From NCBI RefSeq assembly GCF_900100205.1, contig NZ_FNEQ01000003.1:186001-250000 (forward strand): a stretch of DNA of 64,000 bases, given 5' to 3'. The notes below the pieces were generated by a model. The model did not search any database, was not told the origin of the DNA, and saw only the letters and a program-made list of their open reading frames with translations. Positions 57,360-64,000 of the stretch are shown in pieces. The DNA comes from Duganella sp. OV510 (GTDB lineage: Bacteria > Pseudomonadota > Gammaproteobacteria > Burkholderiales > Burkholderiaceae_D). The translations under genes were made by a program, and so were the position numbers. Position 1 is the stretch's first letter, and every line of letters starts with the position of its first letter.

Positions 57360-57930
57360 AACTCACTTCCTTTTGAAGCGTTTTCGCTTCAACAAACATC
57401 CAAATCAACATAACCAACATTGCCGAACCAAGCGTTAAGCACGCCTGGATAAAGTCCTTGCTATACATACCTGTGACGACGGCAGGCACCAACGCAAAGA
57501 GGGCGTCACCAATAATAGTCTCTCTAAATCTGTGCACAAGTATTTCGCCAAAAGGACGATATCGCCCTGCGGCAATGCGATTGTTCTCCGCGTAGATTGT
57601 TATTTCGACACTCTCATGCTTTTGATTGGTCAATTTTGCAGTATCTATCAGAGTCTTCAATACGCGCTCAAGTTCAAGTTTAGTCTCTCCTAAGCTGCCC
57701 AACACCAGCGTACATTCCATATGGAGCTGAAGTTGCTTAGGCCCTAATTGAACAACGATATATGCAATTGATCTGGTTGTTTGTCCATAAACGACGTTTC
57801 CTGCACTTGCAGGATCAACTGAAAAGACAGTTTGCGCCAGAGCGTTTTGTATTTGCTGGAGCGGTAGCGGAGCAAATAATGTCGCTGGGCTAACAGGCTT
57901 TTTAAAGTGTATGTCTGCTACGGCGTACAT
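57346..57930 (-). CDS. Membrane protein with two C-terminal TM helices, unknown function
   Basis: A 194-residue protein I do not recognise. The first 130 residues are soluble, mixed alpha/beta, with no known motif. Two hydrophobic helices at about 140-158 and 162-183 follow (DALFALVPAVVTGMY; LTLGSAMLVMLIWMFV), ending in a charged tail. AAGGAAAAGC precedes the ATG. It is low in GC and overlaps the nuclease-like gene by 14 bases, so the pair behaves as one unit. A membrane anchor or sensor for the partner is possible but only inferred. Confidence 0.72.
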   Translation of the reverse strand: MYAVADIHFKKPVSPATLFAPLPLQQIQNALAQTVFSVDPASAGNVVYGQTTRSIAYIVVQLGPKQLQLHMECTLVLGSLGETKLELERVLKTLIDTAKLTNQKHESVEITIYAENNRIAAGRYRPFGEILVHRFRETIIGDALFALVPAVVTGMYSKDFIQACLTLGSAMLVMLIWMFVEAKTLQKEVSYEDV

Positions 57931-58154
57931 GCTTTTCCTTCATAGTTACTTCGCCACTTGCTGGAAATGCAATTCATGCGTGAAATTTATCACACATGGT
58001 TTAAATCTGGGCAGGAACCTCAGCAGACCTATGAGCAATGTGTTGTATTGTCTGATTGTAACCTTTCGTTGGCACGCATATAATTAATGTCGCAGGAACA
58101 ATTTTTGACGGTATTGTCACCGTAGCCGTTTTGCGCACATAAGAAAGAGTTTGC

Positions 58155-58868
58155 ATGAGCAGCAACCCTCCGCCAGCCGAAGCCAAGACTCAGGAGTACG
58201 AGTTCGAGCAAATGAACCTGCAGGTGGGCGGCAGGATTCAATTCATCACCCATCGCACCATGAAGCCGATCCAGCACTTCTCCACGCTGATCGGCTGGGC
58301 CAAGGATGAGTACATGATCGTCAAAGTGCCGTTCGAGAACGGCGCGCCGATCGCGCTCAACGATGGCGACAAGCTGACCATCCGCGTGTTCTCCGGCGTG
58401 AACGTGTGTTCGTTCTCCAGCGTGGTGCAGCGGGTGTTCCCGCGCCCGCTGTTCTATGCCCACCTGACTTTCCCCGTATCCATCCAGGGCACCAGCTTGC
58501 GCGCGGCAATGCGGGTCAAGGTCGATATCCCGGCGCAGGTGACCAATGCTGCCGGCGCCGCCACCTCGGTGTTCCTGGTCAACCTGAGTGTGTCGGGCGC
58601 GCTGATCGAGTCGCCCAAGCAGTTGTCAGACGGTGAGGCGCAGGTGGCGCTGTCGTTCTATCTGATCGCCCAGCCTGGCAACCGCCAGGTGCGCGTCAAT
58701 CCGAATGCGACTATTCGCAACATCAACGTGGTCAAGCCGGCTACCAGCGACAAGCCGGAAGTGTTCACCTACGGCGTGCAGTTTATCGACCTGGACCCGG
58801 TCCACTACACCATGCTGCAAAACCTGACCTACGAGGCATTGATCGCCGACCGCCAGAAAATCGTCTGA
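58155..58868 (+). CDS. PilZ-domain c-di-GMP receptor (YcgR-like)
   Basis: A 237-residue cytoplasmic protein. The N-terminal half is a YcgR/PilZN-like domain (about 20-110). The C-terminal PilZ domain carries both c-di-GMP-binding motifs: RAAMR at 116-120 (RxxxR) and NLSVSG at 143-148 (N/DxSxxG). YcgR-like proteins brake flagella or modulate pili on binding c-di-GMP. No flagellar gene is near, but a type IV pilin gene follows in convergent orientation, so a link to surface motility or attachment is plausible. A terminator follows. Confidence 0.93.
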   Translation: MSSNPPPAEAKTQEYEFEQMNLQVGGRIQFITHRTMKPIQHFSTLIGWAKDEYMIVKVPFENGAPIALNDGDKLTIRVFSGVNVCSFSSVVQRVFPRPLFYAHLTFPVSIQGTSLRAAMRVKVDIPAQVTNAAGAATSVFLVNLSVSGALIESPKQLSDGEAQVALSFYLIAQPGNRQVRVNPNATIRNINVVKPATSDKPEVFTYGVQFIDLDPVHYTMLQNLTYEALIADRQKIV

Positions 58869-58877
58869 GTAAACGAC

Positions 58878-58900
58878 AAAACCCGGCAAGCGCCGGGTTT
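58878..58900. terminator. Bidirectional terminator between PilZ and pilin genes
   Basis: The hairpin AAACCCGGC-AAGC-GCCGGGTTT lies between two convergent genes, with A/T on both flanks. It probably ends both transcripts; there is no long U-tract on either side. Confidence 0.75.
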
Positions 58901-58920
58901 GTTATGCCAGCATCAAGCGA

Positions 58921-59400
58921 TTACGTTGATGGCGCCGGCACGCTGTTTTTCTCCAATGCTTCCTTGGCGGCCGTGTTGGTCACGGCGGTAGCGTTGACGG
59001 TCCAGGTCAGGTTGGTCGCGCCGGGGGCAATGTTCGGCGTGTAGATAACATTGGCGCTGTCGACGCCGGTGCCGACGCCGGTGTTGAAGGTGGCGGTGAT
59101 CACACCGGCTGCCACGGTGGCGGCGCTGACTTCCTTGGTTGGCGTAAAGGTCGGGATGCCGGCAGCGCCGGTGCTGCAAGTCGTCAGCGTACCGCCGGCT
59201 TCCTGGGCGCACAGCGCCACAGCAGTCTTCAGCGAATCCACGGCACCTTGTGCATTGGCGACCTTGGCCTTGACAGTGTAATTGCTGTAGGCGGGAATCG
59301 CCACTGCGGCCAGGATGCCGATAATGGCCACCACAATCATCAGCTCGATCAGCGTAAAGCCAGCCTGCGCCTGTTGTTTCATCATTTTCATGGATTTCAT
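58921..59400 (-). CDS. pilA: Type IV pilin (PilA/PilE-like)
   Basis: A 159-residue prepilin. The short leader ends at Gly14, and cleavage before Phe15 gives [20 protein letters not shown], with the Glu5 needed for assembly. The hydrophobic helix is followed by a globular domain with Cys64 and Cys75 close together, a spacing seen in other betaproteobacterial pilins. It should be processed by PilD and form the major or a minor pilus fibre. GGAGGAG lies before the ATG. A sigma-54 promoter and possible PilR sites are upstream. Confidence 0.94.
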   Translation of the reverse strand: MKSMKMMKQQAQAGFTLIELMIVVAIIGILAAVAIPAYSNYTVKAKVANAQGAVDSLKTAVALCAQEAGGTLTTCSTGAAGIPTFTPTKEVSAATVAAGVITATFNTGVGTGVDSANVIYTPNIAPGATNLTWTVNATAVTNTAAKEALEKNSVPAPST

Positions 59401-59455
59401 GTTGCGACTCCTCCGGGATTATTAAACACGTAGTTGGGTGCTACATCTCCCTTAC

Positions 59456-59471
59456 TGCAACTGCCGTGCCA
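59456..59471 (-). promoter_or_regulatory. Sigma-54 promoter of the pilin gene
   Basis: On the minus strand TGGCAC-GGCAG-TTGCA matches the -24/-12 consensus (TGGCAC-N5-TTGCW) at every fixed base. It lies about 56 bases before the pilin ATG, giving a leader of about 45 bases. Pilin genes under PilS/PilR control use this promoter class. Confidence 0.85.
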
Positions 59472-59522
59472 ACCGGTTTTTGCCCAGTTTTTCCGCAAAA
59501 TGCTGCGTAAACTGCCGCTTTT

Positions 59523-59552
59523 TGTCAGGCGGACCTGACAATAATTGTCAGG
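59523..59552 (-). promoter_or_regulatory. TGTC/GACA repeats, candidate PilR enhancer sites
   Basis: A near-palindrome CCTGACAATAATTGTCAGG (59534-59552) and another TTGTCAGG copy (59522-59529) lie about 75-105 bases upstream of the expected pilin transcription start. PilR in Pseudomonas binds clustered TGTC elements at about this distance. The palindrome overlaps the stop codon of the FHA gene. Confidence 0.6.
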
Positions 59553-60111
59553 CGACGCGGAATGTCATGTGCGTTCCGTCCAGATCGATAACGTCGCCGT
59601 CGCTGAGGCGTTCGGCCACCTGCGCATCCAGCGGCGTGCCGTTCAACAGCGACGTCGCAGCGCCCTCGGTGTGAGTAATCGTGTAAAACTGCGGATGCCG
59701 CTGGATCACCACGCCGCCCAGCGCGGTCTGCGGCCTGGTCAGCGCGACATGCTTGCCGGCATCGCTGCCGTTCAAGATTGCCAGTTCGGCCAGCACCGGC
59801 TGCGCTGCCGCCAGCGGGCGGATGCCGTCAGCTAAAAATGAAACCTCATAGCGCGCCATCTTGATGACGTCCTGGTGCTGCAGGAAATGTTTGCCAATGC
59901 GGTGGCCGTTGACGAAGGTGCCGTTAGTGCTATGCAAGTCTTCAAGAAAGGAATCGTCAAGGATGGTGACGATGGCCGCATGCTCGCCACTGACCGCCGG
60001 GTCCGCCAGCACGATATCGTTGCGCGGATGCCGCCCGAGCGTCATGCGCTCCTTGCTGAGCTGGATCTGCTGTTCGACCTGTCCGTTGCGCGAGATGATG
60101 AGCTTGGCCAA
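59548..60111 (-). CDS. FHA-domain protein (tandem FHA)
   Basis: A 187-residue cytoplasmic protein. The first FHA domain (about 22-75) has all phosphothreonine-binding marks: LGRHPRNDIVL, VSGEHAAI and DLHSTNGTFVNG. A second, degenerate FHA-like domain (about 105-185) keeps LNGTPLDAQVAERLSDGDVIDL but lacks the binding Arg/Ser. The start is TTG at 60111, supported by GGAGG seven bases upstream. It lies between sucD and the pilin gene on the same strand. FHA proteins read Thr phosphorylation; no Ser/Thr kinase gene is nearby. Confidence 0.9.
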   Translation of the reverse strand: MAKLIISRNGQVEQQIQLSKERMTLGRHPRNDIVLADPAVSGEHAAIVTILDDSFLEDLHSTNGTFVNGHRIGKHFLQHQDVIKMARYEVSFLADGIRPLAAAQPVLAELAILNGSDAGKHVALTRPQTALGGVVIQRHPQFYTITHTEGAATSLLNGTPLDAQVAERLSDGDVIDLDGTHMTFRVA

Positions 60112-60123
60112 TCCTGCACCTCC

Positions 60124-60156
60124 AAAAAAATAAAGGGGAGCACGCGGCTCCCCTTC
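60124..60156 (-). terminator. Rho-independent terminator of sucD
   Basis: On the minus strand AAGGGGAGC-CGCG-TGCTCCCCTT forms a stem of about nine bases followed by TATTTTTTT. It lies about 27 bases after the sucD stop and next to the FHA gene's ribosome site. Confidence 0.88.
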
Positions 60157-60183
60157 ATTATTCCACAGCTAGGTGGCGGAAAA

Positions 60184-61065
60184 TTACAGCATTGCTTTCA
60201 GCAGGCGTGCCATTTCCGATGGATTTTTGGTGGCTTTGATGCCGCACTCTTCCATGATGTCCAGCTTGGCTTGCGCAGTGTCAGCGCCGCCCGAGATCAG
60301 CGCGCCGGCGTGGCCCATGCGCTTGCCTGGAGGAGCGGTAACGCCAGCGATGAAGCCAACGACCGGTTTCTTCATGTTGTCTTTGACCCAACGCGCAGCG
60401 TTGGCTTCGTCCGGACCGCCGATTTCGCCGATCATGATGACCGCGTCGGTATCAGGATCTTCGTTGAACATCTTCATGATGTCGATGTGCTTCAGACCAT
60501 TGATCGGGTCGCCGCCGATACCAACTGCCGACGATTGGCCCAGGCCCAGTGCGGTCAGCTGACCCACTGCTTCATAGGTCAGGGTGCCCGAACGCGATAC
60601 CACGCCGATACGGCCCTTGCGGTGAATGTGACCTGGCATGATGCCGATCTTGATTTCGTCAGGGGTGATCAGGCCTGGGCAGTTAGGGCCCAGCAGCAGG
60701 GTTTTCGAACCGGCTTTGGCCATGCGATCTTTCAGGGCCATCATGTCACGGACAGGAATGCCTTCGGTGATGCAAATTGCCAGTTCCAGTTCGGCTTCAA
60801 CAGCTTCCCAGATCGCGGCAGCAGCGCCTGCTGGCGGCACGTAGATCACCGACACGGTGGCGCCGGTGTTCGATGCGGCTTCTTTGACCGAACCGAAAAT
60901 TGGGATGCCTTCGAAATCTTCGCCGGCTTTCTTCGGGTTCACGCCTGCTACGAAAGCGTTTTTGCCGTTCGCGTATTCGCGGCACATGCGGGTGTGGAAC
61001 TGGCCGGTTTTACCGGTGATACCCTGGGTGATGACTTTGGTGTCTTTGTTGATCAGAATAGACAT
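60184..61065 (-). CDS. sucD: Succinyl-CoA synthetase, alpha subunit
   Basis: A 293-residue TCA-cycle subunit that binds CoA and carries the phosphorylated His. The N-terminal [14 protein letters not shown] and [19 protein letters not shown], the [14 protein letters not shown] segment, and the active His in [17 protein letters not shown] are all present. It lies 13 bases after sucC, with AAGGAA before its ATG, and should form the alpha2beta2 enzyme with SucC. Confidence 0.97.
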   Translation of the reverse strand: MSILINKDTKVITQGITGKTGQFHTRMCREYANGKNAFVAGVNPKKAGEDFEGIPIFGSVKEAASNTGATVSVIYVPPAGAAAAIWEAVEAELELAICITEGIPVRDMMALKDRMAKAGSKTLLLGPNCPGLITPDEIKIGIMPGHIHRKGRIGVVSRSGTLTYEAVGQLTALGLGQSSAVGIGGDPINGLKHIDIMKMFNEDPDTDAVIMIGEIGGPDEANAARWVKDNMKKPVVGFIAGVTAPPGKRMGHAGALISGGADTAQAKLDIMEECGIKATKNPSEMARLLKAML

Positions 61066-61078
61066 ATCGGTTCCTTAA

Positions 61079-62245
61079 TTATTTACCAGCAGCGGCTGCA
61101 ACAACGCTCTTCGCTGCATCTTCCATGGTGTCGGCGGCGATGATCGGCAGGCCGGATTCAGCCAGCATTTTCTTGCCCAGATCTTCGTTGGTGCCCTTCA
61201 TGCGGACTACCAGCGGTACTTGCAGCGAAACAGCTTTCGATGCGGTGATGACGCCTTCGGCGATCACGTCGCAACGCATGATGCCGCCGAAGATGTTGAC
61301 CAGGATGGCTTTCAGGCCTGGGTTTTTCAACATGATCTTGAAGGCTTCGGTGACTTTCTCAGCCGTGGCGCCACCGCCGACGTCCAGGAAGTTGGCAGGC
61401 TCGCCGCCGAACAGCTTGATGGTGTCCATGGTCGCCATGGCCAGACCGGCGCCGTTGACCAGGCAGCCGATGTTGCCGTCCAGCGAGATGTAGGCCAGGT
61501 CGAATTTCGATGCTTCAACTTCAGCTGGATCTTCTTCGTCGATGTCGCGGTAAGCAACGATTTCTGGTTGACGGAACAGTGCGTTGGCGTCGAAGTTGAA
61601 TTTCGCGTCCAGCGCGATGATCTTGCCCGAACCGGTAACGATCAGCGGGTTGATTTCGGCCAGCGACGAGTCGGTTTCCCAGTAGGCTTTGTACAGGCCT
61701 TGCAGGTTGGTGACGGCATCAGCGATCGAGCCTTCCGGCACGCCGATTTTCGCGGCGATGCCAGCGGCTTCAGCGTCGGTCAGGCCCACTGCTGGATCGA
61801 TAGCGATCGAGTGGATTTTTTCCGGGTGGGACTCAGCAACTTCTTCGATGTCCATGCCGCCTTCCGACGAGGCCATCAGCACAACGCGCTGGGTCACGCG
61901 GTCGGTCACCAGCGATACGTACAGTTCTTGCTTGATGTCGGCGCCTTCTTCGATCAGCAGGCGACGTACTTTTTGACCTTCTGGGCCGGTCTGATGGGTG
62001 ATCAGCTGCATGCCCATGATTTGGTCAGCGTATTCTTTGACTTGTTCCAGCGACTTGGCAACTTTCACGCCGCCGCCTTTACCACGGCCACCGGCGTGGA
62101 TCTGTGCTTTCACAACCCAGACTGGGCCGCCCAAGGTTTCAGCAGCTTTAACTGCTTCTTCTACGGTCATGCACGGAATACCGCGCGGTACCGTCACTCC
62201 GTATTTTCGGAGAATTTCTTTGCCTTGATACTCATGGATCTTCAT
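61079..62245 (-). CDS. sucC: Succinyl-CoA synthetase, beta subunit
   Basis: A 388-residue ATP-grasp subunit. [20 protein letters not shown] at the N-terminus (in two parts), [36 protein letters not shown] and the [15 protein letters not shown] and [16 protein letters not shown] segments are standard SucC. It conserves the energy of succinyl-CoA as ATP or GTP. It is the first gene of the sucCD operon; AAGGGAAG precedes the ATG. Confidence 0.97.
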   Translation of the reverse strand: MKIHEYQGKEILRKYGVTVPRGIPCMTVEEAVKAAETLGGPVWVVKAQIHAGGRGKGGGVKVAKSLEQVKEYADQIMGMQLITHQTGPEGQKVRRLLIEEGADIKQELYVSLVTDRVTQRVVLMASSEGGMDIEEVAESHPEKIHSIAIDPAVGLTDAEAAGIAAKIGVPEGSIADAVTNLQGLYKAYWETDSSLAEINPLIVTGSGKIIALDAKFNFDANALFRQPEIVAYRDIDEEDPAEVEASKFDLAYISLDGNIGCLVNGAGLAMATMDTIKLFGGEPANFLDVGGGATAEKVTEAFKIMLKNPGLKAILVNIFGGIMRCDVIAEGVITASKAVSLQVPLVVRMKGTNEDLGKKMLAESGLPIIAADTMEDAAKSVVAAAAGK

Positions 62246-62710
62246 GCTGGCTTCCCTTCTGATGCTATGTATAAAATCGGTTGAATGATTAAGCAGATAT
62301 TGTTGCTACGCGCTACCCGGTGCTGCTTTGTCCACCCAGCGCGGGTAAAACTTCGCCGCTGCGCCGAGGTAACGGGGCAGGACTTGGAATTCTTCGGATT
62401 GAAACAGTTGATGCAGAGGGGCTGCCAATAACCCGCACGCCGTCCTCACTGGGGACAGCTGTGGCGCGCGTGCACACAGCGCACGACGGGTAACTGGAGT
62501 TAACAGAGACATAAGATCGACACCGCTCTCGCGGCATTAGTTAGTTAGCAGCCTGGCGCATTTCTCTTATTAAAAACGCACGTTGCCGCAGCTTCTACGG
62601 ACAACCACCGCACCCGCGGTGCTGCAAAAACCCACAAAGTTTAGCACACAAGGAACCGAATTAGCATCTGCGTATTTTCAACTAGTAACAAATCCATCTG
62701 CGGAAAGTGG
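62246..62710. other. Long intergenic region between recX and sucC
   Basis: This 465-base space holds no gene I can support. A 68-codon minus-strand frame (62512-62306) starts without a ribosome site and shows no recognisable motif. A CACCGCGGGTG palindrome at about 62609-62619 and an AT-rich stretch at 62640-62700 may belong to recX 3' processing, and the region before sucC should contain its promoter. Other members of the family sometimes carry a small conserved gene here. Confidence 0.55.
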
Positions 62711-63169
62711 CTATTCCAGGTCGTCCAGGTCGGCGCCTTTGACGGCTTGCATGACCGCGCGCTGGGAAAAGCCACGTTGCAGCAAAAAGCGGATTTGCTT
62801 GTTGCGTTGCTGGGGATCGGTGGCGACCGTGCCGAACTTGCGCTGCCAGATGTCGCGGGCGCGTTCGATTTCGGTATCGGCGAGGGAGGATTTGAGTTCG
62901 TGCAGCGCTTCGCCTTGCACGCCATGGCTTTGCAGCTCGGCGACGATGCGGCTGTTGCCGTAGCGGGCGGCGCGGCGGTGGATCAATGATTCGGAGAAGC
63001 GTTCCTGCGACAGCCAGTTGTTCTTCTCCAGCAGGTCGAGCAGGGCGTCGATGTCGTCGCCCTCTTCTGCGTATTTGGACAGCTTGCGGGCCAACTCCAG
63101 GCGACTGTGTTCGCGCAGGGAGAGAAAGCGCAGAGCCCGTGCTTTCAGGCTGAGTTTTGGTGCTGGCAT
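62711..63169 (-). CDS. recX: RecX regulatory protein
   Basis: A 152-residue all-helical protein that binds RecA filaments and limits their activity. The N-terminal [20 protein letters not shown] repeat, [20 protein letters not shown] and the C-terminal [18 protein letters not shown] are RecX marks. It lies 62 bases downstream of recA on the same strand, with a GC-rich hairpin between, so it is probably expressed by partial read-through of the recA transcript. Confidence 0.93.
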   Translation of the reverse strand: MPAPKLSLKARALRFLSLREHSRLELARKLSKYAEEGDDIDALLDLLEKNNWLSQERFSESLIHRRAARYGNSRIVAELQSHGVQGEALHELKSSLADTEIERARDIWQRKFGTVATDPQQRNKQIRFLLQRGFSQRAVMQAVKGADLDDLE

Positions 63170-63192
63170 AAATTCTCTTTACCGCGTGCTCG

Positions 63193-63210
63193 CCCCGGCG
63201 CAAGCCGGGG
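63193..63210 (-). promoter_or_regulatory. recA-recX intercistronic hairpin
   Basis: CCCCGGC-TTGC-GCCGGGG forms a perfect seven-base stem 22 bases after the recA stop, with no U-tract. Its place fits an attenuator that lets only part of recA transcription reach recX, as described for E. coli. Confidence 0.6.
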
Positions 63211-63231
63211 CCACTTTCGCGGGTACGACGT

Positions 63232-64000
63232 TTACGCGGCGTCGGCTTCAGGCTTGCCTGGCTTCAGCTTGACCACGGTGTTGTCGGTGGCCAGTGGTGG
63301 CAGCACGCGCACGCCCAGCGATTCGCGTACCTTGTTTTCGATTTCCCAGGCCAGCTCCGGACGCTCTTGCAGGAAGGCGCGGGCATTGTCCTTGCCCTGG
63401 CCGACGCGCTCGCCGTTGTAGCTGTACCACGAACCCGATTTCTCGACGATCTTGGCTTCCACGCCCAGGTCCAGGATCTCGCCTTCGCGCGAGGTACCGG
63501 CGCCGTACAGGATGTCGAAGTGCGCTTCCTTGAACGGTGGCGCGATCTTGTTCTTGACCACCTTGACCTTGGTTTCGTTGCCGATCACCTCGTCGCCCGA
63601 CTTGATCGAGCCGGTACGGCGGATGTCCAGGCGCACCGAGGCGTAGAACTTCAGCGCGTTACCGCCGGTGGTGGTCTCTGGCGAACCGAACATCACACCG
63701 ATCTTCATACGGATCTGGTTGATGAAGATGACCAGCGTGTTGGTGCGATTGATCGAACCGGTCAGCTTGCGCAGTGCTTGCGACATCAGGCGCGCTTGCA
63801 GGCCTGGCAGCGAATCACCCATGTCGCCTTCGATCTCGGCACGCGGCGTCAGCGCGGCGACCGAGTCAACCACGACCATGTCCACCGAGCCGGAACGTAC
63901 CAGTGCATCGCAGATTTCCAGCGCTTGTTCGCCGGTGTCCGGCTGCGAAATCAGCAACTCGTGCAGGTTGACGCCCAGTTTCTGCGCATAGCCAACGTCC
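63232..64000 (-). CDS. recA: RecA recombinase, C-terminal part (5' end outside window)
   Basis: The last 255 or so codons of recA are present. They include [22 protein letters not shown] (Walker B region, in parts), [22 protein letters not shown] at the edge, the loop [20 protein letters not shown] (L1), [27 protein letters not shown] (L2, in parts) and the acidic C-terminus. RecA drives homologous recombination and LexA self-cleavage. The promoter and any LexA box are beyond the window. The C-terminal tail ends PGKPEADAA. Confidence 0.97.
   Translation of the reverse strand, partial: DVGYAQKLGVNLHELLISQPDTGEQALEICDALVRSGSVDMVVVDSVAALTPRAEIEGDMGDSLPGLQARLMSQALRKLTGSINRTNTLVIFINQIRMKIGVMFGSPETTTGGNALKFYASVRLDIRRTGSIKSGDEVIGNETKVKVVKNKIAPPFKEAHFDILYGAGTSREGEILDLGVEAKIVEKSGSWYSYNGERVGQGKDNARAFLQERPELAWEIENKVRESLGVRVLPPLATDNTVVKLKPGKPEADAA

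Noticed and set aside
62306..62512. 68-codon minus-strand frame upstream of sucC
   Set aside because: No ribosome site and no similarity I can recognise; left as part of the intergenic region.

Overview
The window is about 64 kb of GC-rich, densely coding chromosome. It most resembles a betaproteobacterium of the Oxalobacteraceae (Massilia / Duganella / Janthinobacterium group). The grounds are codon bias, the class of TonB receptor, the purK-purE-purC-fba-pyk-pgk block, the recA-recX-sucC-sucD order and the many c-di-GMP and two-component proteins. This placement is inference from gene content; no rRNA or tRNA gene was found to test it.

Layout. 1-4.5 kb: the start of a TonB-dependent receptor (cut by the window edge), a glycine-zipper membrane protein, a secreted S10 peptidase and a BNR_4 beta-propeller protein, which look like a nutrient-scavenging neighbourhood. 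4.6-8.3 kb: a small membrane protein and a MacA / ATPase / permease export operon. 8.5-17 kb: a dienelactone-hydrolase-like enzyme, a large MHYT hybrid histidine kinase coupled to an HD-GYP response regulator, an alpha-oxoamine synthase and an OmpR-type regulator with its kinase. 17-21.3 kb: gmd-rmd and two glycosyltransferases, a GDP-D-rhamnose polysaccharide module on the same strand as, and just upstream of, that two-component pair. 21.5-28 kb: malic enzyme, a small conserved protein, thiL and a REC-PAS-GGDEF-EAL-REC regulator. 28.2-31.4 kb: pncC, an orphan traL-traM pair of conjugation-type genes, a 29-bp-stem palindrome, and a zinc-type ArsR regulator with its operator and a CDF exporter.

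31.4-40.2 kb: cysK, an FKBP isomerase, tcdA, a minimal nucleotidyltransferase antitoxin next to a broken HEPN toxin, a hemerythrin-PdxH fusion, a cyclopropane-fatty-acid-synthase-type methyltransferase, msrA, a flavin reductase, gcdH and an OmpW porin. 40.2-43.4 kb: two hydrolase lipoproteins. 43.4-51.2 kb: tsaC, purine genes and glycolytic genes, all on the minus strand. 51.2-56.9 kb: azlCD, small conserved proteins, a YheT hydrolase, a BepA-like protease and moaC. 56.9-58 kb: a low-GC two-gene island (PD-(D/E)XK nuclease-like protein plus membrane protein). 58.1-60.1 kb: a PilZ protein, a type IV pilin with a near-perfect sigma-54 promoter, and an FHA protein. 60.2-64 kb: sucCD, recX and the 3' part of recA.

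Themes. c-di-GMP signalling recurs: an HD-GYP phosphodiesterase, a GGDEF/EAL protein with intact active sites and I-site, and a PilZ receptor beside a pilin gene. The points most worth a second look are the hemerythrin-PNPOx fusion, the decayed HEPN/MNT toxin-antitoxin locus, the chromosomal TraL/TraM pair, the low-GC nuclease/membrane pair, the sigma-54 pilin promoter with upstream TGTC repeats, and the two GGGGTCAG palindromes.
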